From NCBI GenBank assembly GCA_028284065.1, contig JANQSJ010000010.1:310001-374000 (forward strand): DNA of 64,000 nt. Reading direction: 5' to 3'. Below the pieces are notes generated by a model. It saw nothing but the letters and a program-made list of their open reading frames with translations, made no database searches and was not told the DNA's origin. The stretch is from Parvularculaceae bacterium. GTDB taxonomy: Bacteria > Pseudomonadota > Alphaproteobacteria > Caulobacterales > Parvularculaceae. Shown here piece by piece: positions 34,182-41,932 of the stretch. Both the position numbers and the translations under genes were made by a program. Numbering within the stretch: the stretch's first letter is position 1; each line of letters begins with the position of its first letter.

Positions 34182-35807
34182 ATGACAAACGCCCATTTCT
34201 TCCGTATGGCGACAGCTGCGGCGCTTGCCGCCGTTCTCGCCGCGTGCGGACAGACGCCGCCTGACGCGCCGACGCCGCCCGCCGCGCCGGAAGCGCCGGC
34301 GCCGCCAGCGACGTCGGACGCTGTCGCAAAGCCCCTGCGCTTCGCGGTCATGGGTTTCTCCCACGAGACGTGCACATTCTGTCCGGGCGGCGATACGACC
34401 GTCGAGGATTGGACCAAGCTCCATCCGCCGCTCGAAGGCGATGAAGTCTTCGACATCGACCCCTATATGCGCGGCTTCGTCGCCGCATCGCGTGAATACG
34501 CGAATGTCGAGCCTATCGGCCTGCCTTCGCCTGTCGGCGTCTATGGCGGCTCGTCGCGCAGTTGGAATACGGAGGAAAGTTTCGACTATTTCGTCGGCAA
34601 TATGCTGGACGCCCTGAAGGAAGCCGGGCCGGTGGACGGCGTCTTCCTGTCCCTGCACGGCGCGATGGCGACGCGAGGCATTCCGCGGCCGGAGGCCGAA
34701 GTCGCAAAACGCTTCCGCGAGGTCGTCGGCCCCGACGTCCCGATCGTCGCGACGTTCGATCTGCACGGGAATGAAGACGGCGAATTCCTGCGCTGGGCGG
34801 ACATGGCGTTCACCACAAAGCGCTTCCCGCACTACGACTCCTATCTTCAGGGCGAACGCGCGCTGCGGTCCCTCGTTCGCCTCGCGCGCGGGACCTATAC
34901 GGCGACCACGGCGAGCCGAAAGCCGGGGATCGTCACGCCCACCGTCGTGCAATGGACCGGCGCCTCGCCCGCCATGGACATTATGGAGCGCGCTCGCCGG
35001 TGGGAGGCGCGGGTCCCCGACGCCTTCGTCAGCGTATCGTTCGGCTTTCCGTGGTCGGACGTGCCGGACATCGGCGCGGCGATCCACGTCATGACCAATA
35101 ACGATCAGGAAATGGCCGACGAGATCGCCGACGACATGTCAGCGTATATGAACCGCCTGCGTGAGGCGTTCGTCAAAGGCCCCGACATCAAGATGCCCGA
35201 AGAAGCGGTGCGGCTGTCGAAGATCGCCCGCGCGGAGGGCGCCGCGCCGGTCGCCCTCGGCGACTATTCCGACCGCAGCGGCGATTCCACCTTCATCCTC
35301 CGTGAGGTGATCGACCAGAACCTCGGCGGCGTCATCATCGGCTCAATCCGCGATGAAAACGCCATTGAGGCGATCACGTCAGAGGGCCTCGCCGAAGGCG
35401 ACGCGTTCGACATGGAAGTCGGGGGCTTCATGGGCGAAGCGAGCGGCGCGCCAGTGCGCGTTACGGGAACGCTCGCCCATCTCGGACCCGGCCTCGGTTT
35501 TGATGAGATGGCCATCGTCACTTTCGGCGACGGCAACGCGCTCATGATCACGCCGACCCTCCGCCAACTCGTGAACCCGGAGCAGATGCGCGTCGGCCCC
35601 ATCAAGCCGGAGGATTTCGACGTCTTCGTCGTGAAGTCCCGCGTTCACTTCCGCCGCGGCTTTGACGAGACGGGCTTTGCGAAGACGATCCATATCGTCG
35701 ACGCGCCGGGGGCATTCATCGGCACGACCCGCCTCGACGCGCTGACCTATGAGAATGTCGACCTCAAATCGATGTATCCGTACAATCAGGCGTCGGATGG
35801 CCGCTGA
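34182..35807 (+). CDS. M81-family metallopeptidase (MlrC-like) lipoprotein
   Basis: 541 residues starting at ATG 34182 with a lipoprotein signal (MATAAALAAVLAACGQ) and a proline-alanine linker. The MlrC fold is shown by GFSHETCTF (His-Glu zinc motif), LSLHGAMATRG, VATFDLHGNEDGEF and the C-terminal domain starting near PVALGDYSDRSGDSTF. The prototype completes degradation of the cyanotoxin microcystin; most members have unknown peptide substrates. Most family members are cytoplasmic, so the lipobox is a notable variant. It is co-directional with the upstream amidohydrolase. Confidence 0.9.
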   Translation: MTNAHFFRMATAAALAAVLAACGQTPPDAPTPPAAPEAPAPPATSDAVAKPLRFAVMGFSHETCTFCPGGDTTVEDWTKLHPPLEGDEVFDIDPYMRGFVAASREYANVEPIGLPSPVGVYGGSSRSWNTEESFDYFVGNMLDALKEAGPVDGVFLSLHGAMATRGIPRPEAEVAKRFREVVGPDVPIVATFDLHGNEDGEFLRWADMAFTTKRFPHYDSYLQGERALRSLVRLARGTYTATTASRKPGIVTPTVVQWTGASPAMDIMERARRWEARVPDAFVSVSFGFPWSDVPDIGAAIHVMTNNDQEMADEIADDMSAYMNRLREAFVKGPDIKMPEEAVRLSKIARAEGAAPVALGDYSDRSGDSTFILREVIDQNLGGVIIGSIRDENAIEAITSEGLAEGDAFDMEVGGFMGEASGAPVRVTGTLAHLGPGLGFDEMAIVTFGDGNALMITPTLRQLVNPEQMRVGPIKPEDFDVFVVKSRVHFRRGFDETGFAKTIHIVDAPGAFIGTTRLDALTYENVDLKSMYPYNQASDGR

Positions 35808-35818
35808 ACGCGACTGCG

Positions 35819-36655
35819 TCAGGGCCTTCTGAATTGCAGGACGCCCCAGTCGAGCCGCCCCGCATCGGCCCCATCCACCCAGTGCTGGAGACCCTGCAAC
35901 ATGCGCGCGACGTAGTCTTCGGAAATGCGGCCTTTCAATTCGGCCTGGCGCGCGAGGAGTTCTTCGCGAACCTTCGCATAGTGAATGCGCATGTGCCGGA
36001 CCATCGGTTCGACGGAAATTTCCTCAAGACCAAGGCGGGCGAGTTCACTGCGATAAAACTTGAAAGACGCCAGGTCAGCAAGATGAATGCGTTCATAAAT
36101 CGAGCGTAGCGCGTTCGTGTCGTCCAGATCATCCGCCTGCATCGGGTCGGTGAATATGAACTCTCCGCCGGACTTAAGGACGCGCGCAACTTCTGAAAGC
36201 ACGCGGGCCCGGTCCGGCGCATGCAGGATCGCATCCTGAGACCAGACAATATCGAAGCTCGCGTCTGGTTCAGGGATATCGTCAAACGACGCCTCAACAA
36301 TTCGTACGCGTTCTGACAAGCCCTGTTCGGCGGTGAGCGCTCGATTTCGCTCGTTCTCAACCGACGACAGGTTCACGCAAGTGACGCGGACGTCGGCAAG
36401 CCCCGCAAGCGTCCGCGCCGCGCCGCCATAACCGGCGCCAATATCCAGGACGCGCGCGCCCGAATTGAGGCCGGAAAGCTTTTCCGCCATGTGAAGCACC
36501 GTGCGGCGGCTCGCCTCGCGTATGCTAAGGTCCGGCTCGTCGTAAACGCCGATGTGAATGTCTTCGCCGCCCCAGATGGCGGCGTAGAAGGCGTCGGCGT
36601 CCGGGCTGTCATAGTACGCGCGCGCGATTTCTTTCGCGGCCTCGCTATCCGTCAT
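35819..36655 (-). CDS. Sarcosine/dimethylglycine N-methyltransferase
   Basis: 278 residues. It is the second enzyme of glycine betaine synthesis by stepwise methylation, converting sarcosine and dimethylglycine with S-adenosylmethionine. SAM motif VLDIGAGYGGAARTLA near residue 70; DIVWSQDAILHAPDR as motif IV and a typical FTDPMQADD stretch. The start IARAYYDSPDADAFYAAIWGG, then GEDIHIGVYD, is characteristic of this subfamily. Its start overlaps the preceding methyltransferase gene by 11 bases, so the two are translated together. Confidence 0.92.
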   Translation of the reverse strand: MTDSEAAKEIARAYYDSPDADAFYAAIWGGEDIHIGVYDEPDLSIREASRRTVLHMAEKLSGLNSGARVLDIGAGYGGAARTLAGLADVRVTCVNLSSVENERNRALTAEQGLSERVRIVEASFDDIPEPDASFDIVWSQDAILHAPDRARVLSEVARVLKSGGEFIFTDPMQADDLDDTNALRSIYERIHLADLASFKFYRSELARLGLEEISVEPMVRHMRIHYAKVREELLARQAELKGRISEDYVARMLQGLQHWVDGADAGRLDWGVLQFRRP

Positions 36656-37484
36656 CGCCCGCCGCCTCCGGCTCGCGCTTCTCGGCCACGTGAATCAAAA
36701 AGTCCGGTTCGTCCTCACCGTAGGTATGCTGAAAATCTCCGAACGTCGTCACCTTCTCAAAGGCGACCTCTTTCAGGAGCCGGCGCATATAGGCGGCGCG
36801 CAACGGAAAGAAATTCAAATGATAAACCGCACCGTCGGCGAACTCGTACCGAAACTTGACCAGGCCTTCACTGACGAATTCCGGCGCAGCCGTCGCGCGA
36901 TCCCCGCAATAGTAATATTTGCGCTTGTTCCCATAGTCGCCCTTGAGAAGGGCGTCGTAGTTGCGCTGGTCGATGATCAGCATACCGTCATGCTTCAGCG
37001 CGGCGTAGAACTCCGCAAGCGCTTTTCGCCGGTCCGCCTCCTCAAAGAGATGCGTGAAGGAATTGCCGAGGCAAACGATCGCGTCGAACTTCTCGTGCAC
37101 GTCACGATTGAGCCATCGCCAATCAGCCTCAATCAGGTCGAGCGACAGACCGAGCGCTTCGGCGTTTTCCTGCGCCTTCTTCAGCATGTCCGGGGAACCA
37201 TCCGCGCTGAGGACATCAAATCCGGCATTGCGCAACTGGATAGAATGGAAGCCGGTCCCGGCGGCCGCATCCAGAATCCGCGTCTTGCCGCGCGAGCGGA
37301 GGAGATCAATGAAAAAGCCGCTCTCGCTCTCCGTGCGGCCATCCCAATTGATAAGCTCGTCCCATTTCTCAATGAAGCTCTGGACGTATTCGCGCTGATA
37401 AAGGTCGGACGCGGGGCCGCCTTCGCCCGGCCCTTCGTCGGGCCGCGCATCGCCGGCCTCCCCGAAAGCCGGATCATCTTTCAC
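36645..37484 (-). CDS. Glycine/sarcosine N-methyltransferase
   Basis: First enzyme of the glycine-to-betaine route, methylating glycine to sarcosine and dimethylglycine. About 279 residues if the GTG at 37484 is used, which has AGGTGA upstream; the open frame reaches 37544. Family features: YVQSFIEKWDELINWDGR, FIDLLRSRGKTRILDAAAGT with the SAM motif, CLGNSFTHLFEE and the RNYDALL motif that binds the carboxylate. It is followed directly by the dimethylating partner gene, forming a complete betaine pathway. Confidence 0.93.
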   Translation of the reverse strand: MKDDPAFGEAGDARPDEGPGEGGPASDLYQREYVQSFIEKWDELINWDGRTESESGFFIDLLRSRGKTRILDAAAGTGFHSIQLRNAGFDVLSADGSPDMLKKAQENAEALGLSLDLIEADWRWLNRDVHEKFDAIVCLGNSFTHLFEEADRRKALAEFYAALKHDGMLIIDQRNYDALLKGDYGNKRKYYYCGDRATAAPEFVSEGLVKFRYEFADGAVYHLNFFPLRAAYMRRLLKEVAFEKVTTFGDFQHTYGEDEPDFLIHVAEKREPEAAGDDG

Positions 37485-37662
37485 GTTCGTCACCTGGCGC
37501 CCCACTCGTAATTCCAACCGCCAGCCATCGTGCGGCGGGAGCATCGCATTTCACAGGCGCATACAGGAATTGCCGTACGCCGCCAATCCGCCAGCGGCGG
37601 CTAGCCTCGGTTGCAGCGACGTGGATAGCCGGTTTCGCGTCGCAACCCGCGCAATAAATCAC

Positions 37663-37706
37663 CTAGAGCCATTTGCCTGACTCTCTTCAGACGCAAACGG
37701 CTCTAG
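37663..37706. repeat. Inverted repeat (CTAGAGCC family)
   Basis: Arms CTAGAGCCATTTGC (37663-37676) and GCAAACGGCTCTAG (37693-37706) match at 13 of 14 positions. The TAGAGCC ends are shared with the element at 21886-21927. It lies between the MarR gene and the betaine-synthesis operon, all on the minus strand, and could stop transcription or serve as a repetitive extragenic palindrome. Confidence 0.65.
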
Positions 37707-37757
37707 TCGCAACGCCCCCGGGCGGCGTCGAAACACCGTTGACGAACATCCGCCGCG

Positions 37758-38237
37758 TCACTCGGACGGCGTATTGATACGGCCGACGTCGAGCACCGGC
37801 GCAGCGTCGAGCCCTTCGGCGTCGAGCAGGGTGGCGGTGCGCTCCAGCGCGGCGACGAGAAACGCCTGCTCCCAGTCGGCGAGCTTCGAAAACCCCGCCT
37901 CGAACCGCTCCTGAAGGCTGTCCGGCGCGTCGCGAATGGTCGCCGCGCCAACATCCGTCAACTGAACATAAACGCGCCGCTTGTCCGTCGTGTCGCGACG
38001 CCGGACGAGAAGCCCGCGCTGCTCCAGCTTGTCGAGAAGCGCCGTCACCGTCGCCTGACTGAGCGAGACCTCTTTCGCCAGAAAGCCCGGCGTCGCCTCG
38101 CGGCTGCGGTCGATGACCTGCATCAGGATAAGCTGCGACGGCGTCAGGCCGCAATTCTTCGCCAGCGCCCGGGCGTTGATTTCCGTCGCTCTCAGGATCT
38201 GTCGCAGCGCGATGAGGGCCGGTTCAAGGCGATCCAT
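37758..38237 (-). CDS. MarR-family transcriptional regulator
   Basis: 159 residues. Winged helix domain with LTPSQLILMQVIDR, GFLAKEVSLSQATVTALLDK and LVRRRDTTDKRRVYVQLT. The sequence resembles EctR/CosR-type regulators that control ectoine or betaine genes in response to salinity. It sits between the BCCT transporter gene and the betaine-synthesis genes on the same strand, so it most likely regulates this osmoprotection block. Confidence 0.9.
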   Translation of the reverse strand: MDRLEPALIALRQILRATEINARALAKNCGLTPSQLILMQVIDRSREATPGFLAKEVSLSQATVTALLDKLEQRGLLVRRRDTTDKRRVYVQLTDVGAATIRDAPDSLQERFEAGFSKLADWEQAFLVAALERTATLLDAEGLDAAPVLDVGRINTPSE

Positions 38238-38271
38238 TGCGGTTCTCTGTCAAACGGTTCGGCGAGCGCCA

Positions 38272-39882
38272 TTATGCCTCTTTCCGGACGCCGACGGGAA
38301 GCTCCAAAACGAGGCCGCGGAAAAGGCTGACGCAGCAAATCAAGAGGACGAACGTAAACGGCAGCCCGGCCGCGATCGCCCCCGCCTGCAGCGCGCCGAG
38401 CGCCGCGGAGCCGCCGCCGACGAGGAGCACCACCGCGACGAGGCCCTCCATCACCGCCCAGAACACCCGCTGCGGCACAGGCGCGTGCAGCTTGCCGCCG
38501 GCGGTGATGCTGTCGATGACGAGCGAGCCGGAGTCTGATGACGTAACAAAGAACACCAGTAGGAGGACGATGGCGACGAGCGAGGAGACCTCCGCGAAAG
38601 GCAGGTTCTCCAGCATCTGAAACAAAACCAGCGACACGTCGGAGACGCCGCCCGGCAACGCCCCGACGCCTGCGTCCACTTGCTCCACGGCCGTCACCCC
38701 GAAAGCGGAGAACCAGATGATCGCGACGATGACCGGCGCCACCAGGACCGCGGCGAGAAACTCCCTGATCGTCCGTCCCCGCGACACCCGCGCGATGAAC
38801 ATGCCGACGAAGGGCGACCAGGACACCCACCAGGCCCAGTAGAAAATCGTCCAGTCGTGGAACCATTTCTCATCGCCGCGTCCGATCCAGTTGCTGAGGC
38901 GCGCCGCGTCGGACGCATAGGCGACGGCGTTGGCGCCGAAGCTAAGCAAAATCTCGCGGGTCGGGCCGGCGATGATGACGAAGACGAGGAGGCCAATCGC
39001 AACGACGATATTGATGTTGCTCAAAACCTTGACGCCGCCGTCGAGCCCGCGGACCACCGACATGATCGCGAGCGACGTGATGCCGAAGATTAGCGCCACC
39101 TGAGTCGTCAGCCCCGCATCGATTCCGAACAGGAAATTCAATCCGCTCGCGGCCTGTTTCACGCCGAGGCCGAGGGACGTGGCGAGCCCGAAAAGCGTCG
39201 CGACCACCGCCAGAAGGTCGATGACGTGGCCGGGCCATCCCCATATGCGCTCGCCGAAGACAGGGTAGAAGGCGGACCGGATCGTCAGCGGCAGGCCCTT
39301 GTTGAAAGTAAAGAACGCAAGCGACAGTCCGACGACGGCGTAAACCGCCCAGGGCGTGACGCCCCAGTGGAAAATTGTCGCGCTGAAGGCGAGCCGCTTC
39401 GCCTCCGGCGTCAGCGGCGGGGCGTTAAGCGGCGTGCCCGACCAATCGGTATAATAGGCGAGCGGCTCCGCCGCGCCGTAAAACACCATGCCGATGCCGA
39501 CGCCCGCAGAGAACAACATGGACAGCCAGGACTTTGTGCTGAACTCCGGCGTCGCGTCCGGGCCGCCGAGCCGGATCGCCCCTAGCGGCGAGACGCCGAT
39601 CGCGACGCAAACCAGGAAGACGACATTCGTCGTGACCACGAACAGCCAGTCGGCATTGTTCAGCGTCCAGGCCTTCGCGCCAAGCATCAGCCCGCTCGCC
39701 TCCGCCGGAAACAGAAGCGCGCCAACAACGAACGTCAGCACCGCAACGGCGCTGCAGAAAAAGACCGGGTTATGCAGGTCAAGGCCCAGGAAACTGACAT
39801 TGTCCTGGCCCGTCTCATAATCCGTATCGTAGGCGGAGCTTTTCGGGGCGAGCTCCTCCGGCAGGGGTCCGTTCTCCGACAC
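38272..39882 (-). CDS. BCCT-family betaine/choline/carnitine transporter
   Basis: About 536 residues with 12 predicted membrane helices. BCCT signatures: GVGIGMVFYGAAEPLAYY near the start of the core and WAWWVSWSPFVGMFIARVSR in helix 8 with the substrate-box tryptophans. It imports glycine betaine or related quaternary amines with sodium or protons. I chose the GTG at 39882, which overlaps the sulfotransferase stop (TAGTG); an in-frame ATG at 39957 lies inside that gene. It is followed by the MarR gene after 34 bases. Confidence 0.93.
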   Translation of the reverse strand: MSENGPLPEELAPKSSAYDTDYETGQDNVSFLGLDLHNPVFFCSAVAVLTFVVGALLFPAEASGLMLGAKAWTLNNADWLFVVTTNVVFLVCVAIGVSPLGAIRLGGPDATPEFSTKSWLSMLFSAGVGIGMVFYGAAEPLAYYTDWSGTPLNAPPLTPEAKRLAFSATIFHWGVTPWAVYAVVGLSLAFFTFNKGLPLTIRSAFYPVFGERIWGWPGHVIDLLAVVATLFGLATSLGLGVKQAASGLNFLFGIDAGLTTQVALIFGITSLAIMSVVRGLDGGVKVLSNINIVVAIGLLVFVIIAGPTREILLSFGANAVAYASDAARLSNWIGRGDEKWFHDWTIFYWAWWVSWSPFVGMFIARVSRGRTIREFLAAVLVAPVIVAIIWFSAFGVTAVEQVDAGVGALPGGVSDVSLVLFQMLENLPFAEVSSLVAIVLLLVFFVTSSDSGSLVIDSITAGGKLHAPVPQRVFWAVMEGLVAVVLLVGGGSAALGALQAGAIAAGLPFTFVLLICCVSLFRGLVLELPVGVRKEA

Positions 39883-41891
39883 TAGGCGCGATACTCCGCT
39901 AGCGCCGGGCCCAGCGCCTCCCGCAAGGGATTGAGATACGCTTCGAACTTGCGCCATTGCGCCGCGCCGTCGCGATTGATCGGCCGGCGCACCTGTTCGG
40001 AACTTGCGGTCCGCACCGAGCGCTCGGTCTTGTGAAAGTCGAGGCAGGAAGCCTCGAACGGCAGGCCGCAGAAGTCGAGCATGCGCCGCACCTGGCCTTC
40101 GAGGTCGTCCAGCACATCCTCATGTTGCACGCGCAAGACCGCGCCCGGCAGAACCTCGTCCCAATGCCGCATCAGGGCGACATAGTCGCGATAGTACGCC
40201 CCGATTTCCTTCAGCCCGTAGGTGAATTCCTGGCCTTCGGCGAAAAGCTGTTTGAACCCTGAGAAACAACACGCCATCGGTTCACGGCGGGCGTCGATGA
40301 TCTTTGCACGCGGCAGAATAAGACGGATGAGGCCAATATGCCGGAAATTGTTCGGCATCTTGTCGATGAAGAACGGCGCGCCGGCGCGGTGGATGCGCGT
40401 CTCCTCGATGTACCGGGCGCCAAACTCGGCGAACTTCTCCGCCTCAAGATCATGCAGGATCGCAGGGTACGCGGACGCGCCCGCCATCCGGCGGCGCCCG
40501 CGCAGGCCTTGCGCGAGCGACAAGATGTTAGGCAGCTCCAGCGTCCCGTCGACCTGGCTGTGGGAGGCGAGGATCTGTTCGAGCAGCGTCGAACCCGCCC
40601 GCGGCAGCCCAACGATGAAAATCGGATCGGGCGCGTCGCAGCCGACGCCCTCATGCCGCGCGAACAACTCCGGCGCGCATTGCTCCTGCTGCGCGCGAAG
40701 CTCCGCGCTCATATTGTCGGCGTCGTACCGGCTCTGCGCGCGTTTCAGGGCGTTGCCGCGATCATAGAACTCGAAGGATCGCGCAACGTCGCCGGCGTCC
40801 TCGAACGCCTTGCCGAGCGCGAAGGAGAGGCTGATCCGCGCGCCGACGGTCACGTCGTCGCGATCCGCCTGCCGCAGCATCTCGGCGGTCTCATCGTCCG
40901 TAAACCGATAGGTTTTGAGGTTCGCAAGGCCGTAATAGGCGTCGCCGGCGTCCGGCTGCGCCCGGAAGGCGGCGCGGTAGGAGGCGATGGCGTCGTCCTG
41001 ACGGCCGCAGGTCTTCAGCGCATGCCCGCGCGAGACAAGGGTCGCCGGATCGTCCGGAACCGTTTGCAGCACGCGATCGAAAAGCGAGAGCGCCCCTTCG
41101 ACGTCGCCGGTCTGCAAACGCTCGATGGCGTAATGGGACTGATAAAGCGGATTGTCCGGGTCCGACTCGTGCAGGCGGCGCGCTTCGCCAAGGGCGCGCT
41201 CGAACTTCTGGCGCTTGCGCAGGCATTGAATGTAGTCGAGGCGCAGACGGGCGTTCTCCGGCTCAAACGCGACGGCGCTTTCCAACAGAAACTCCGCATC
41301 GTCCATGACGCCGAGACGCATCCCGATGTCGGCGAGGAGGCGCATCCCCTCCACGTCGCGCGGGTTCTTCTGGAGATAGGCGCGGCACAGATTTTCCGCC
41401 TTCACGAGCTTGCCCTCGTAGATGTGGTTCGCAGCGGCGAAGAGCTCCTTCGGCAGGTCGGCGAGCCGCCGCGCTTCGGCGAGCGCCGCCTGCGCCTCCC
41501 CCTCCCGGCCTCCGCCGCGCAAAATGTCGGCCTGCGCGCGCCAGCTGGCGAGGAGAGCGGGATTATAAAGCGTCGCCAGCCGGTAGGCGGCGAGCGCGCC
41601 CCGCCCGTCGCCTTGCGCTTTTCGCAGATGCCCGATTTCCTGCAGGGCGCGGCCGAAATCCGGCGCGCGCGTCAGCAGTTTCTTCAGCGTCGCTTCGGCG
41701 CCGCCGGCATCGTGAAGATAGCGCTGGCAAACCGCGTACAGAAAAAGCCCGTCCACGTCGTCAGGCCGCTCGGCGAGCGCCCCTCGCGCAGCCTCCAGCG
41801 CGGCGTCAAAGCGCCCCTGGCGCATAAGCGCCTCGGCTTGCCCGAATGGGTCAATCTTCAGCGCATTGGAACTGTCGACTTGCGCAGTCAC
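39882..41891 (-). CDS. TPR-repeat sulfotransferase family protein
   Basis: 669 residues. The first about 370 residues form tetratricopeptide repeats (e.g. AEALMRQGRFDAALEAARGA, VDGLFLYAVCQRYL, GALSLFDRVLQTVPDDPATL). The C-terminal part is a sulfotransferase domain: PIFIVGLPRAGSTLLEQILA carries the 5'-PSB phosphate-binding loop, and KIIDARREPMACCFS the 3'-phosphate site. It would transfer sulfate from PAPS to an unknown acceptor, with the TPRs binding the partner. The stop overlaps the BCCT start by two bases. It could instead act on an envelope glycan or peptide. Confidence 0.92.
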   Translation of the reverse strand: MTAQVDSSNALKIDPFGQAEALMRQGRFDAALEAARGALAERPDDVDGLFLYAVCQRYLHDAGGAEATLKKLLTRAPDFGRALQEIGHLRKAQGDGRGALAAYRLATLYNPALLASWRAQADILRGGGREGEAQAALAEARRLADLPKELFAAANHIYEGKLVKAENLCRAYLQKNPRDVEGMRLLADIGMRLGVMDDAEFLLESAVAFEPENARLRLDYIQCLRKRQKFERALGEARRLHESDPDNPLYQSHYAIERLQTGDVEGALSLFDRVLQTVPDDPATLVSRGHALKTCGRQDDAIASYRAAFRAQPDAGDAYYGLANLKTYRFTDDETAEMLRQADRDDVTVGARISLSFALGKAFEDAGDVARSFEFYDRGNALKRAQSRYDADNMSAELRAQQEQCAPELFARHEGVGCDAPDPIFIVGLPRAGSTLLEQILASHSQVDGTLELPNILSLAQGLRGRRRMAGASAYPAILHDLEAEKFAEFGARYIEETRIHRAGAPFFIDKMPNNFRHIGLIRLILPRAKIIDARREPMACCFSGFKQLFAEGQEFTYGLKEIGAYYRDYVALMRHWDEVLPGAVLRVQHEDVLDDLEGQVRRMLDFCGLPFEASCLDFHKTERSVRTASSEQVRRPINRDGAAQWRKFEAYLNPLREALGPALAEYRA

Positions 41892-41932
41892 TGCCGCCTC
41901 CGGCGGTTCAGGCGCCGATCCGGCGTCCTGCG

